In this document: positions 50,161-63,073 of the stretch, in pieces
Position numbering within the stretch: the first letter of the stretch is position 1
Layout of the letters: every line of letters begins with the position of its first letter
Assembly: GCA_025677815.1 (NCBI GenBank)
Contig: JAIXMP010000025.1
Coordinates: 62,001-126,000, forward strand
DNA from: Phascolomyces articulosus
Taxonomy: Eukaryota > Mucoromycota > Mucoromycetes > Mucorales > Lichtheimiaceae
Length of the DNA stretch: 64,000 nt
Reading direction: 5' to 3'
Position numbers and translations under genes: made by a program
Notes under the pieces: model-generated
The model's database searches: none
What the model was told of the DNA's origin: nothing
Seen by the model: the letters and a program-made list of their open reading frames with translations, nothing else

Positions 50161-50727
50161 TTTCACATACTTTTTTTTTTCTTCTCCCAAAAAAAAGAAA
50201 AACCTAATGATATACCACTATTCATACATACTCTCTTTTCTATTGCATTTTCATTATCCTAGCTTCGATCCTTCTCTTTATAATTTGATCCCTGTCCATC
50301 ATTACATATAGCATACCAATCATTTTGATATTTTAGCAAATCAACCGACCCCAAGAAAAAAAAAAAAGAAAAGATAAAAATAATACTATTATAATTTGCG
50401 GATTGAAATTCCAAAGGGTAAAATATATAATAAAATATAAGAAACAAAATAGGAGTGGTGGGAAGAGAGAGAGAGAGAGTAAGAAGTTAAAGTGTATATA
50501 GTATGTGTGAATGGGTTTTAAAGAAGTATAGTATATATGTATGTCATAGTGGAGTAAAAATATCATCATCATTATATATCATCGTCATCATCGATATGAA
50601 TAATCGTCGTTCGTTTGATTGGTTTTTTCATTTATCAAATGAAAAGATTAGAACGTCATTCCATAGTGCGTCAACTTTTTTTTTGATTATTGTTGAAACT
50701 ACACTATGGATTGATTTTGCTGTTATC
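50161..50727. other. Convergent 3' intergenic region
   Basis: Low-complexity sequence between two convergent stops, with GA repeats at about 50464-50480. No gene seen. The + strand frame at 50503-50826 is antisense to the zinc-ribbon gene. Confidence 0.55.
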
Positions 50728-51143
50728 TTAGAAAGGTGGTTGACATACGTTGACTCGACCACACGTATGGCATTCATACAAGTGTTTTGTTGGTCCACAT
50801 GGAATCAATGGAATGAAACTATATAAAATATATATGTGAGTCCATCTCATTCCTCTTCTATACTCTTCCATTCATTTTATTATTGCACATCATCTTTAAA
50901 AAAAAACTCACCAAAAAGTAAAGCATTCGTTGTTCTTTACATAATAAACATCACGAGCAGAACAGTTTGGACAAGTCCAAACACGATCACCTGATCGACG
51001 CTTGAAATTGTCAAATCCAACTAATATATTAAAATGACAAGATAAATAGGAATTAAATAAACAATGAATTGTTAATTCATACTTCTTTTCCTTCATTCAT
51101 AGAGGTATATACCTATTCACTTACAAGTAAAGCAAAAGAACAT
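50728..51143 (-). CDS. Small zinc-ribbon protein, 72 aa, three exons
   Basis: Minus-strand exons 51125-51143 (19 nt), 50912-51020 and 50728-50818 total 219 nt, exactly 73 codons including stop. Splice sites are good (GTAAGT, GTGAGT donors; TTAG and ATAG acceptors) and all phases agree. The protein opens with a short hydrophobic MFFCFTFGFDNF. It has a CPNC knuckle at residues 23-26, a hydrophobic CFTFCFIPLIPCG stretch, and a second CHTC knuckle at residues 59-62. Two CxxC pairs about 32 residues apart around an aromatic/Pro-rich hydrophobic core are typical of fungal zinc-ribbon 15 (PF17032-type) proteins, whose function is not known. No single open frame covers it, so simple gene finding would miss it. 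Confidence 0.85.
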
Positions 51144-53211
51144 TGTTATTCTATTTTTTGCAGGAAAAACAGGTGGGTTTTTAATTAGATGTATTTCTAA
51201 AGAACGAATATATCCCTCCCCCCTTTTATTAATAGGCTTGGCGCTTATTGTTTTCTCTCCTAAATAATAAATTGGTGGCACCTTGAGGCTGTTGCATATA
51301 TTATACCTTTTTTTCACTTGAAAAAAAATTAGTAAACCAGGTAATCTCTTACTTTAGTAGGCTCACATTACTATATGTTACTATTTCATTGTTATTTTTA
51401 TACCTATACTAAAACAATAATTAGATGGATGCTACTACTAACAACTTTTACTTCCACTCGTGGCGCAAAGAGGCGTAATAGCTATTTTTATACATTCATT
51501 CACCCTTTTGATTATTATAAGGGTCCATTTTTATATATATCCAAAAAATTATGTACATAATTCACATGTTTTATTTTTTACCCATAATAATTTTATTATT
51601 GAAATTTTTATGACCATGAGAAGAAGGTTTGAAAATTTCGATCTTGGATGATCCTTTACTATATTATAAAAAGAAGTATCATATATAACACATTTTTCTT
51701 ACATTGATAAAGTTATCATCGACATAATTTTTATTCTTTATTAAATGGCCCATCGTTATGATTCTAAGTTACATGATATACTTTATTTACAAGTTAGGAT
51801 GAGATCACCATGGCTACTGAAATAATATTGTATAACTCATTAATGTCTTCAACATTCGGTGTATAAAAAAAATACCTCAAAGTTTATACATAGTCGTCTC
51901 ATTTTTATTATGAATGCTCATGATTCTAAATATATACCTAGTAGTTCTATGTGATTACTTAATAATGAAAACATAGCAATACAACAATGTCGTGTTACAA
52001 TGTTTTTCCCGAAGCGCTAATTATAACAGTAGTATTTCTGTTATTTCTTAGGAGATCTTTTTCATTATAATATCACTGATAATCCATAAGAACCAAGGAA
52101 TTATATATAACCAATTCTACATCGTTTTGTAAGATAATATCTATAATAGGAAAACCACTAGTAAAATTATCTAGAGTTGCAGGGAAGAAATATAAATACT
52201 TTTGAACCATCTTTTTTAATAACTATGTATTAGTTGACGACTAATACTGCTATCATGGGGCCATACTGTATAGATGAACAGCCAAGAATAACCACATCCA
52301 GTAATTAATATTTCTTTATACGTATAGGCAGGCATAATATTACACCGCATAGTATTATCATACAGCTGTAACTTGTAACTGTAGTAGTATAATGCTAAAT
52401 CCATACAACTTTCCATAAATTTTCTTGTTAAATATATCAGCCGAGAAAAAAGGATAGGCTAAACAAAATTACCCGTACTACATTATACTATTAAATCAAC
52501 TTTTCTATAGAACACCTCTTTTTTTGAATGAACGGATTATGTACATTTGTATTCTACAACAGAAGATAAATTGGCAGGATATTGTTATCTTTATTTCTTT
52601 GAATAATTCAAATAAAATATACATGGATCTATTGTATTTATAAGAAAATAGAGTGTATGGCCATGAATATATATGTACAAAAGCTTCTTATAATAGAAGG
52701 AAAAAGAAGGGTTATCATCGACATGATGTAGTTGCAATTTGGGGAACAAATAACAAACAACAATCAGTATAGCCCCAGGCCGATGATAAATGATGATGGC
52801 TTTGACACGCGTTTTAAATCAGGAATATAAAAGGTTTGCATAAATCACAAGTCAATTGATAATATAATAATATGGAGTGGGGTTTTATAATAACTATAGA
52901 AGTAAAACAAAAAGGGTTCTATTCTCCAATACTCTTTACATCGATCTAATACTTTAAGCATAATGGACTTCCTTTTATAGATTGGACATCATTGAAAAAA
53001 AAATTGTCCCCACAAATGCGGACTTTACGTAATTTCAGCATTTGAAAATCTCGTTACTTTTTCAACAAACTGCATAGCTACCCCACAGTTTTCCCTAACT
53101 CTTTCTTTTTGACTAATATTAAAAAAGTTTCTATATTTTACTTTTATTATATAACCTCTTTCTTTTTCCATTATCCTTTGATAATTACCACGTTTCTTTC
53201 TCTTACTACTT
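51144..53211. other. Divergent intergenic region, no gene seen
   Basis: About 2.1 kb between the zinc-ribbon start (-) and the AtuA-like start (+). AT-rich. The longest frames are about 60-66 codons without motif. The last 200 bp before 53212 carry pyrimidine-rich tracts as expected for a fungal promoter. Confidence 0.55.
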
Positions 53212-55334
53212 ATGGCACCATCAAAACCCGTACGTATTGGCTGTTATTCGGCTTATTGGGGTGATTCTCCTGCCGCGGCTATTCAACTTGTGAAGCATGA
53301 AGGTGCCAACCTTGATTATTTGGTTGCTGATTACCTTGCTGGTAAATAACAATATGAATATACAAAAATTTCTCACCTATATTCCTTTTTTTTTTAATAA
53401 AAAAGAGGGATAATATCAGAAGGGAAAAAAAACTAACCATGGAAAAAACATAAAAAAAATCGTTCTATTTAGAAATTACAATGGGTATTCTTGCAGCTCG
53501 TCGTAAACGACGTCTTCTATCCGGCAAAGACGGCAAAGGCATTGATTATGTACCCGACTTTTTATCACTCGTCCTTCGTAACATCCTTCCCGACATTGCA
53601 AAGAATGGCACCAAAGTCGTGACCAATGCAGGTGCCTTGGATCCCATCGCATGCAAAGAAGCCATTGAAAAGTTATTGAAAAAGATGAATCTTGAACATA
53701 TCAAAGTAGCTGCTGTTCTTGGTGATGATGTATTGGAAAACAAGGAATCCGAAACTTTGGAATCGTTTGCTAAAGTCCATCCTTTCTCACCTATCTCTTC
53801 TACACAACATAATTTGGATGCGGATCCTATCCCAGACAAGGATGAACCTATCCTTTCATTGAATGCTTATTTGGGTTCACGTGGTGTTGCTGAAGCATTA
53901 GCCCAAGGTGCTCAAATCATTGTTACAGGTCGTGTCGTTGATTCTGCTCTTGTCGTCGGTCCTTTGATGCATGAATATGGTTGGAATCCAAGCCAACCTG
54001 AATATTACGATCGTATGGCCTCAGCATCATTGGCAGGTCATGTTATCGAATGTGGTTGTCATTCAACTGGTGGTAATTTCACCGATTGGCGATTGGCCAG
54101 TGAATCACCTTATGGTGGTTACGCCAACATGGGTTATCCCATTGTTGAATTCCAAGCCAATGGTGAATTCGTCGTGACCAAACCTGAAAAGACCGGGGGT
54201 TTAGTGTCACCCGCCACTGTTGCTGAGCAAATCTTGTACGAAATCTTGGATCCAGCATTGTACCTTTTGCCCGATGTTATTTTGGATATGCGTCAAGTAC
54301 GTCTTAGCAAAGTAGGAGAAAACCGTGTTTTGGTGCAAGGTGCAAAGGGTCGTCCACCTACCCCTTGGCTCAAGTGCTCTGGTATTTTCCTTGATGGATG
54401 GAAACTCAGCGGTGAATTGGTCATTGGTGGTCATGAGGCCAAGGAAAAGGCTCTTGCTGTGGGCAATGCTGTCGTTCAACGTGTTTCCAACATGTTCAAG
54501 GATTTAGGTATTGCTCCTTTCAGAGGAACCAATGTGGAAGCTTTAGGTGGTGAATCTTTGTATGGTCCTCATGCAAAGAAAGATGCTTCACGTGAAATTG
54601 TCCTTCGTTTGATTGCTCATCATGATGATACCAAGGCTCTTGGTCTGTTTGCCCGTGAAATTATGGCTGTATGTATTATCTATTTATATTTTGCAACAAT
54701 GATATTAAAAAAAAAAAAAACTAATTATGATTTATACATATAGGTTGGTACATGTATGGCACCAGGTATTACAGGTAGTGGTAGTGGTCGACCCAAGCCT
54801 GTTCCCAACTTGGTCCATTTCCCATGCTTGTTGCCTAAGACTGATGTTAAGGCAAGTGTTGTTGTTGGTAACGGATCTGTACAAGAAGTCAATTGGGAAC
54901 CATGGGATGAAACTGAATCCTTTGGTACACCCAACACTGTTCCTTATATCCCTGAAGCTACTGTCAACAGCAACACTAAGCTTGTCAAGACCAAATTGAT
55001 CAACTTGGCCAATGGACGAAGTGGTGATAAGGGTGATGTATGTAATGTGGGCATCATTGCTCGTGATCCTCGTTATTATCCTTATATCAAACGATCCTTG
55101 ACAGGTCCCGTCGTTGCAGAATATATGAAACATTTATGTAAAGGTTCTGTCACACGTTTTGAACTTCCTGGTCTTTTTGCCATGAATTTCGTTCTTACCA
55201 AGTCGTTGGGTGGTGGTGGATTGAGTTCTTTGGTTATTGATCGTCAAGGCAAAACTTTTGCTCAATTGGTATTGACTGGTATCGATATCGAAATTCCTGC
55301 CGAATTATTGCCCGCAGATCAAGCTAGGCTTTAA
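53212..55334 (+). CDS. AtuA/DUF1446 family protein
   Basis: Exons 53212-53341, 53473-54668 and 54744-55334 give 638 aa. The N-terminal two thirds are the AtuA domain (PF07287): the start reads [20 protein letters not shown], followed by [11 protein letters not shown], the Gly-rich [37 protein letters not shown] and [20 protein letters not shown]. The C-terminal 110 residues ([20 protein letters not shown] onward) are the AtuA-like ferredoxin-fold domain. AtuA belongs to the acyclic terpene utilisation cluster of Pseudomonas, but its enzymatic role is unclear, and the eukaryotic homologues are simply called DUF1446 proteins. The full two-domain arrangement is intact. A cytosolic location is likely, as I see no signal peptide. 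Confidence 0.92.
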
Positions 55335-55939
55335 AAAAAAAGTTTCCCTTTTATGTTTAAATATGTCCCCCTTCTCTTTTACCCTTCCTCATTTTTCACA
55401 CAATCGTCGTTCCTATTCTATTTGTTTGTCCAATATATAATTTTTTTTTTATTTCTTTTCAATCTATTTACAAAAAGAAAAAAATGTAGTATTTTTTTTT
55501 ATAAAATCATCAACTTGTATGTAAAAAATAGAAGAGAGAAGTGTGAGGGAGAAGATAACAGCTTTGGGAGAGAGACAATGTACTCATTTGTTCTTTTTTT
55601 TCTTTATCTTGTACATTATTCGCCATTCCTATCTCTTTTTCAAAAAAAGATAGAATATATACAGATAAATATGAGTGACATGGGAGAAAAGGGGGATGGG
55701 GAAAGGGGTGGGGATTTTGTATATGTAAGTATATAAAAAGTTGTAATAATAGTTAGTTAGTTGATTGATTGTGATTGTGTGTGTGTATAAGGTTTGGTTA
55801 TAATATTTAAAAAGAGAAGAAAAAAAAGGTACAACAAATGAATAATAATAATAATAATAAAAAGAGTTTATATAAGAAAAAAAAAGGGAATTGATATTTT
55901 TTTTATGTAAAAAGTGTGTGTTGAGTGTATGTTTTATTT
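55335..55939. other. Convergent 3' intergenic region
   Basis: Low-complexity A- and T-rich sequence with an ATA triplet run (about 55840-55860) between the AtuA-like and KH-protein stops. The frame at 55353-55736 has no motif and is likely spurious. Confidence 0.55.
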
Positions 55940-58900
55940 TTAACATCGTTTTTGCTGTTGTCTGCTAAAATGGCGTAAATCATTCTCTAAAGCAGCAGAC
56001 GACTCAGACGTGGAATGCATGGATGTATTGCTTCCTGTCGAAGTGGAAGATGTTGGACAAATATTATTGAAATGATGATGATGATGATGCTGTTGTGGTT
56101 GATGCTGCGTGCTATTGGGATGGAATTCGGAATGTAATCCGCTTCCAATCACCGGGTATGGTTGATAAAAGCTTCCTGCTGCCAATGTGGAATCTCCACC
56201 ACCACTGCCAAACATCTATATAAAATTGTTATATTGTTAGTTTCATCTTCAAAATCATCCAAAAAAAAAATGGATGAGTAAAAAGTGCTTACCCTATTAC
56301 TGCTACTATTATTGCTATTTCGACCTTTACTATCCACAAATGATTTATTATCAAATGCAGAGGGAGGAGGATGCGTCAAGGAGAAATTGCTTGTAGTACT
56401 TGTAGTAGCACTTGCGGATGACAGTGGAGACATTTGGGGCAACCAAATGTCAGCGCCGGGAATCGATGACGTTCCACTACTTACGCCAGGAGGTCGAAAT
56501 ACGCCCAATCCAGATGCACCTGCTTGTGTGCCAAGCACAGGCATACTCATACGATGCTTATTGATATCGTCATGTTTAGCAGGTGAATCAAAGATGGCTC
56601 GAATATTTTCTACCGTCCGAGGTGAGTTCATGTCTCTGAAACTGTTCCATGGGACATCGAATGCCGTATGCGTGGTACCCGTACTTGCACTTGTACTGGG
56701 TGCAAAATCAAATAATGAAAAACTTGAAAAGCTATTATGATGCATTTTTTGGGCACCGATATCTAAAATCATGATTCCATGGTTATTATTATTTTGTTTT
56801 TTTTTTGTTTTGTGATTCATTGGGTGTGTAGGAAAATAAGAAATGAATCAAAAACTTACCAGAAACAGAAGGTAGTACTTTACTACCAAAATGACTGAAA
56901 CTATCCACAAGTGAAGCACTACTTAATGCAGATGGGTGAGTTGCATTGGCGGTTGTCGTAGGTGTTGTTCTGCTGGCCTTCGGAGTGACTGTGTCATACA
57001 GATTCACATTGTGATTGCGTAGGTAACCAATCAGGATATCCAGAGCTGCTGGCAAATTCCCAAGATTGCTCTTTTGTGTTTTCAAGGGAATAATGAAATC
57101 AGCATTTTCGGGTACTATAGGTGATCCATTGGATGAAGGTGCTGGAGTGGATCGTGAAGGAGATGTAGGTGCACTATTGGTAGTTTGACTTCCACTGCGC
57201 ACACTTACTACTGCTGGTGCTGTCGTCGTTGATGCTGCATTATTATTACTGTGATGGCTCTGTTCATCGTCGTTGTCATTGTCACTCTGGTGATTATGAT
57301 TCACTACTGCAGAGGCCGATGAAGGGGGTGGTGGTGATTGTGTTGCTGTCGTGACAGAAGGTGAAGGTGATGAAGAAGAAACAGAAGGAGGAGGTGGTAA
57401 TACAGGTGTCGATGGAACATCCACACGAATTCCCAATTCACGTTCAATACGAGCTACGACCACCTCTTGGAATGTATCAGATGCTAAAGCAGCGGTTAAT
57501 GTGGATGATCGTGGAACGCAAAATTCATAGACTTCCGGAACAATCGCTTGTACCAATTCCACGGCATGTTCCACTTCTGTGGAAGGTCCCACAAGAGTAA
57601 CACAATCACTTGCCAATTCGTGATCTGGCCACATGATCCGCGTCAATGTCTTTTTGCTAAGCTCGGCAAAATAAGGTCCTTGATCATGAAGTAATTGACG
57701 ATGCATTCGAAATGAAATATGAACGACTTGAGATACGTAATCTTTGTCACGTTGAGTAATCAATTCCATGACAGCGTGACGTAAATTATCTAAATTGACT
57801 TGATTCTTCATGGGGGTACGTGCAACAACGTTATCATCATTATCGTAGTATCCACCGAGTGCTGCAAATTCCTCGGCGTTCGAGAATTTGACATAAACAC
57901 CATATTTTTTCATGATACGTTGAATGTTTTTTCCGCCGACGCCAATAATGCGTTTGTGATACATTTCTGGAACATAGAATGAAATTTCTGCAGGCAATTC
58001 ATCTTGAAGCATCGACAATCCATCCAATGCTTTGATGACACTGGTACTTTCCACTTCAATTACAAAGTTGTAATCACTAAATGCATTGAATTTGATTTTG
58101 GCGCCTGTTGTTTTCATAATCTTGTTGATTTTACCACTCTTTTTACCACTGATGAACTCTCGTTGATCGTTGGATAATTCAATATTGAATACTGTATTTT
58201 GATGGAATACCTAGTAGTTTGTTGTTTGGTTAGATATATATTATTATTATTTTTATCGTTTTATTTCAATCTCGGATTTAAAAGGAAGAGGAAAAAGGAT
58301 GCTTTTTTTTTTACCTTTAAAAAGGCCATTTCATGAACTCGTTGGTATACATTGCGTACATCTCGTTCAGTTCCAAATACTTCAATACATCCAATTTCAT
58401 CTTTATACATGACTTCAGCACCCGATGCTTGTGATAATTGAACAAGTAATCCTGCAATGTTATTAATTGAACCAAAAAAGTCATGTTTCTTTCCTTCGGG
58501 ACCGAAGATGGCACTGTCTCGATTATTGAAATAAAAATAGGCTTCATAAATAGTACATGCCTAAAAACAAATCATTTTTTCCCATTCAGTAAAAGAGTGG
58601 AATTCATTTTTGGTATATTGTTTGAAAAATGAAACATAAAAAAAAAATTACCAAGAAATTAAGAGATCTTAATGTACGTTCTGCATTAACACGGTTTTCT
58701 GCATAGACAGTAACTGTACCCATGCCAGATCCAATCGGTGGAAAAGCAATGTAGGATCCTGTACGGAAGAGGAGAGATATGAAAGAGTATTTCAAGAAAT
58801 TAAAGTTAATATTAGATAAAAAAAAACGTGGGGAAAAAAAAAGAAATTTAAAGTTTACCATTATCATGCATAATCTTTCGTAATTCATCACGACGATGTA

Positions 58901-60202
58901 AAAGCATCCAATCCAATTTACGAGCATGAAGAATAGCATCTTTATGATACATTGATTTTGCCTATATATATATATATATATATTGAATAAGAAAGAAGAG
59001 TAAGTATCCTATGGACATTCATAAAACAATGGGGAAATAGCAAAATAAAAATAAAAAAGAATGAATTACCTTTTGAATAGCTAATTTACTCAACATTTCT
59101 TTTACTCTGGTAACATTAACTGGTTCTCCAGTGATATAAATAGGTGGGGATAATTCTTCTAATAATGGAGTTGCACCACCATCTGTAACCACGGCAATAT
59201 CCATTCCTGCTTCCACAGAAGATAGATCACCAAAAGGGGATGGAAAATAAATGTTGGTTGTTGTTTCTTCAATAATAGGTTGTAAACCTGCTCGTTTTCG
59301 ACCACAAATAAGATTGTGAAGTTTCAATGGTACACGTAAAATATCTGCTCGCAAATTAGACTAAAATTTTATTATTAACTATTAGTTACCATGGCAAAAA
59401 AAAATAAAAAATAAAATAAACCAACTTTTCACTTTTTCCTTTTCTTTTTTTTTAACAAATAAGATAGCTTACAATCTCATCAAGAGCCACCAAGACACGG
59501 ACACGGGCATATTCAGCCAGATCGGGTAAACCTGTAATCACTACCGAAAGTCTGTTTTCCGAAATCAAAGCTGAGCGATGGGGTTGCGGTGGTACAATGA
59601 CGATACGTGTGTCGGTTTCATTTTCAATCTTGTCGAATTGTTTTCGAGCAATTGTTGTTGTTGGAAAATCCTTTACGGGGATCTTTAAAGTAAGATTGAT
59701 CTAATGGAAAAGTTTTTTTTTTAAAAAAAATGGGTTTAATTTTTTGAGTTGGAAAATCGAAATAAAATAAATAAATAAAATAAAATAAATAATTAATGGA
59801 ATTAAAAATAATAAAAGGTAACAACAATGATATATAAAAGATTGGGATGGATGGATTAATTTATTGGATTTTTACCTTTAAAGGACAATTGGAAAGTAAA
59901 TCACCTCGAGCAGCCATGACCGTGTTAAGAGGACCAGTCAATGTCAAGTTGTAGTCAGTCGGTTTATCGACGTGGATAGTTTGTGGCTTAATCGAAGCCA
60001 GCGAAGTTGTATCAGCTGCTGCGGTGAGAGCGATTTGACAGCAGTGGCGAGACATGACGTTATTACAGATATCTCTCAAGTCGGACATGGTTGCTTCGCG
60101 CCTAGCGAAATAGTCGTTATCGATAAAGGCTGTATAATCACTGGATGCTGGCGGAGCGTAACAGAAAGAAAAGGCAGTTGATATTTGTTGTGTTGCGGCC
60201 AT
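55940..60202 (-). CDS. Multi-KH-domain RNA-binding protein
   Basis: Nine minus-strand exons (59876-60202, 59473-59700, 59070-59360, 58859-58961, 58652-58758, 58315-58560, 56860-58210, 56293-56762, 55940-56215) join in frame to 1132 aa. The N-terminal half contains a row of KH-like units. The clearest reads ISFYVPEMYHKRIIGVGGKNIQ (shown to 'GGKNIQ'), with the GxxG loop GVGGKNI, and then a KYGVYVKFSN strand. Other units are degenerate, for example RADILRVPLKLHNLICGRKR and FISGKKSGKINKI. The C-terminal 450 residues are disordered, rich in Ser/Pro/Thr/Ala and ending in a His run near 56060-56095. Order and length match the Bicaudal-C-like KH proteins of fungi, which bind mRNA in the cytoplasm. 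The start at 60202 (MAATQQIS) is preferred; an in-frame ATG at 60247 would add 15 residues. Confidence 0.87.
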
Positions 60203-62069
60203 TTTGGATTGGTGTTGAAGGGAAAATAAAAAAAAGGTATCTCTCAAATTAGTTTATTAATGAATTAAAAAAAAAAAAGAAAAAGTATATTAAAGGAACG
60301 ATTTTTCTCTTTTTTTTTTTCTATTTCTTTTTTGGTTGTTGTTGTTGAGGATATGATGATGACGATGGTGATGATGATAGTAGTTGTTGTTATTGATTGA
60401 GATTGGATTTGATTATATAGTAATAATAAATCGTCGGTTTTGTATCAATGTAAAAAATATAAATACAAAAAATAAGGTTGTGTTTTTATAAATATAATAA
60501 GAATATATATATAATATATAAAAAGATATAAGAATATGAAATTGATGGGGGGAATACGCACTTAAATGTGCATAGTATTTTTAATGGGTAAGTGGTTGGT
60601 AAAAAAAAGGAAAGTAAAAAAAAAAAGAAGAAAAAAAAGAGAGAACGAAGAACAACCGAATTAGAATTATGTTATTATTAAAAGGAAAAGTAGAAGAAAA
60701 AGAGAAAAAAAACAACTCTTTCTCTCACTCACTCAAAGGGAAATCCGAGCCTGGAAAAATAATAGTTAAAAAAAAAAGTAGGCGAGGTGGTTTACAATGA
60801 TGTATAAAAATGAGAAACCTAAGAAATAAGAACTCTTGAAAGTCGAGCTCAGCTTTTTTTTTTTTTAAAGCGACACCAAAGACTCCACCATTCATATTCA
60901 TCCATTATTTCGCGTATATACCTCTTGATGAGGATGATATGTTTAAAGATCTATTCTAATCTATTCAAATTTATATAAATATTTATATATATGTATATAT
61001 ACATAACATATATATGATTTTCTATGGAAAATAATTTATATAGATCGAATAATGGGTCTTATAAGAAGATGAATAATGAACGCGTTTATCAACTATATAT
61101 TTATATATAAAAAAAAGTTGAATTATACAACAACCCATCGCAATTCGTCGCTTTTTGGATTCTTGTACCATCTCTTACAAACCCGACATTTATGCATCAC
61201 CATTGGCTATGTTTCTCTCAATAAAATAGTCCAGATTTGTTTACTAAAAAGTTTTTTCTTTCCGGATCAATGGCTTTGTTTTTCAAATCTGTATAAAAAA
61301 AAAAGTTCTTCAAGTGTTATCCATAAGAATAGTCGGGTCACTTGTTCCGTTTGGGCCGGGTTTTTTTTTCAAAGTTACACGTCACTTTGAAACCTTTCGA
61401 ATGTACTTCTTTAAAAATTACTCTATTGAACTTTGTAAACTCGTCGGCATTTCATTTATTGATACTTATACACGTATACCTAATACAAACTGCTCACTAT
61501 AATAGAATAACTAATAGATGTTATATACTTCTTTCTCTTCTATATACTCATTTCCATATTCTAATATATCTCAGCCATCATTGAATCATATCAGTCAGCA
61601 ATACTCTTTGATTTCTAATAGTCAAAAATATTCTTCTCTCATAAAATAACTCCACTTTCGATTTTTCCCTCCTTTTATTTTTACATATTTATAAAAAAGA
61701 CCCATGATCAAATACTTTCCTAACGAGAATTGACAACTTGTCAAAATCGGATATGAATTATTTATTATATGATAGAACTCCTCCCTCCCCCCCACCTTCA
61801 CATTTAACCCTACAAAAAAAAAAAAAAAAGGAAAAAGAGAAAGGAGCGGACTTGAACTTTATGAGATCGTCCTATTGTTATATTTTTATAAGGTAAGCTT
61901 TCCTATAAACAGAGCAAATCCGATGCGGGAGAGGAGTACATGAAGCAAATTGTGAAAAAATATGTTGTGCCATATTAAAAACATGTGTGGAGGAGTATTT
62001 TTAACTATATATAAAATATGCTATTAGCTAAGGTAAAATTGAGAGAGATGTGGGGGGGGAGGAAGGGAT
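60203..62069. other. Intergenic and 5' leader region, no gene seen
   Basis: About 1.9 kb between two genes on the minus strand. The part next to the KH gene (60250-60800) is purine/poly-A rich on + and so pyrimidine-rich on the transcribed-gene strand, consistent with promoter and leader. Frames at 61076-61584 overlap in several phases, start with low-complexity sequence and have no motif. Confidence 0.55.
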
Positions 62070-63073
62070 TTACAAAGTCTTTGTTGTTGTTGGTGTTGTT
62101 GGTGCTGTTGTCGAAGTAGGGTGACTATTATTTATAGTATGTTGTTTCTGTTTTTTATTATTTCCATTTTGAAGTTGTTCTTCAGCTTCCCGCTTCTTTG
62201 CATATTCCAAATCCAAGGGTTCCTTGGCTTCTACCATCAATTTTTCAATATCTTCACCAGATACTTCATCACTTTCACCCATGGATGAATCTTCGTCATA
62301 ATCAACTTCATCCAAACGAGCTTGTTCTTCTTCTTCTGCATCAATTGAACTATAATCGGGATCACTATCATCTTCATTCTCTTCACTTCTTGGTTCATCT
62401 TCAGTAATATCTTCTTCTTCATCATCCACAATTCTCACATGACCCATAGGTGTATGTGCAACACGATGATTAGGTTGATGTTGTTGAGATGATTGAAATG
62501 GCTGCTGTTGTGATGAGTGTTGTTGCTGTAATTGACTCATCAAAGGTTGACCAGTGGTACTAGTTGAAGAAATAGATACTCCTCCACCTGTTGCTGCTGT
62601 TGTCATTGCACCGCCACCACCTTGAGGTTGGCTACTACTATCACTCGCCCCGACAATGACTTGTTCACCTAGAAATTCAGGTCCTTGTTCTTGCATAATC
62701 CATGTCACTTGAAGATAACGTGTAGAACTTGGAATCCATCCTTGTTCTGGTATAGGAGCCGTACGCATCATACCACGAACAATCACTCGACACATACCTC
62801 CTTGAGATAAGTAATCACGTACATCAGATTGAGCAATGTCAAAAACTCGAATTTTACAATTGAGACCTGAAGCTCTATATCATGGATTTAGTTCATAGAA
62901 TAAATTTAAGTGGCTTTCTTTTTTTTTTAACTGACATTAATCCATTTATATATATATATATAAACTCACTTTTCGTTTGGATTTGCATAGAGTACAAAAT
63001 TTTGATCATATTGAGGTGTTAAATGACCAATTTCAAGAGAGGTCCAACCAACATATGTTTGACTATTATCCAT
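62070..63073 (-). CDS. Acidic protein of unknown function, 302 aa
   Basis: Minus-strand exons 62970-63073 and 62070-62874 join in frame (GTGAGT donor, ATAG acceptor) to 302 codons plus stop. The first 110 residues look folded and probably conserved: YVGWTSLEIGHLTPQYDQNF, then IRVFDIAQSDVRDYL, GGMCRVIVRGMMRTAPIPE and RYLQVTWIMQEQGPEF. A Gly/Ser/Gln-rich linker follows. The next part is a long acidic block (DDEEEDITEDEPRSEENEDD and beyond), and the tail is lysine-rich (KKQKQ) and threonine-rich. The acidic block and basic tail suggest a nuclear or chromatin-associated protein (inference). I do not recognise the N-terminal domain. Confidence 0.75.

Noticed and set aside
50503..50826. 107-codon + strand frame
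   Set aside because: Antisense to the last exon of the zinc-ribbon gene. It has no motif, whereas the minus-strand exons join exactly in phase.
61076..61584. Overlapping + strand frames of 62-104 codons
   Set aside because: They overlap each other in different phases, start in low-complexity sequence and show no domain or splice structure.
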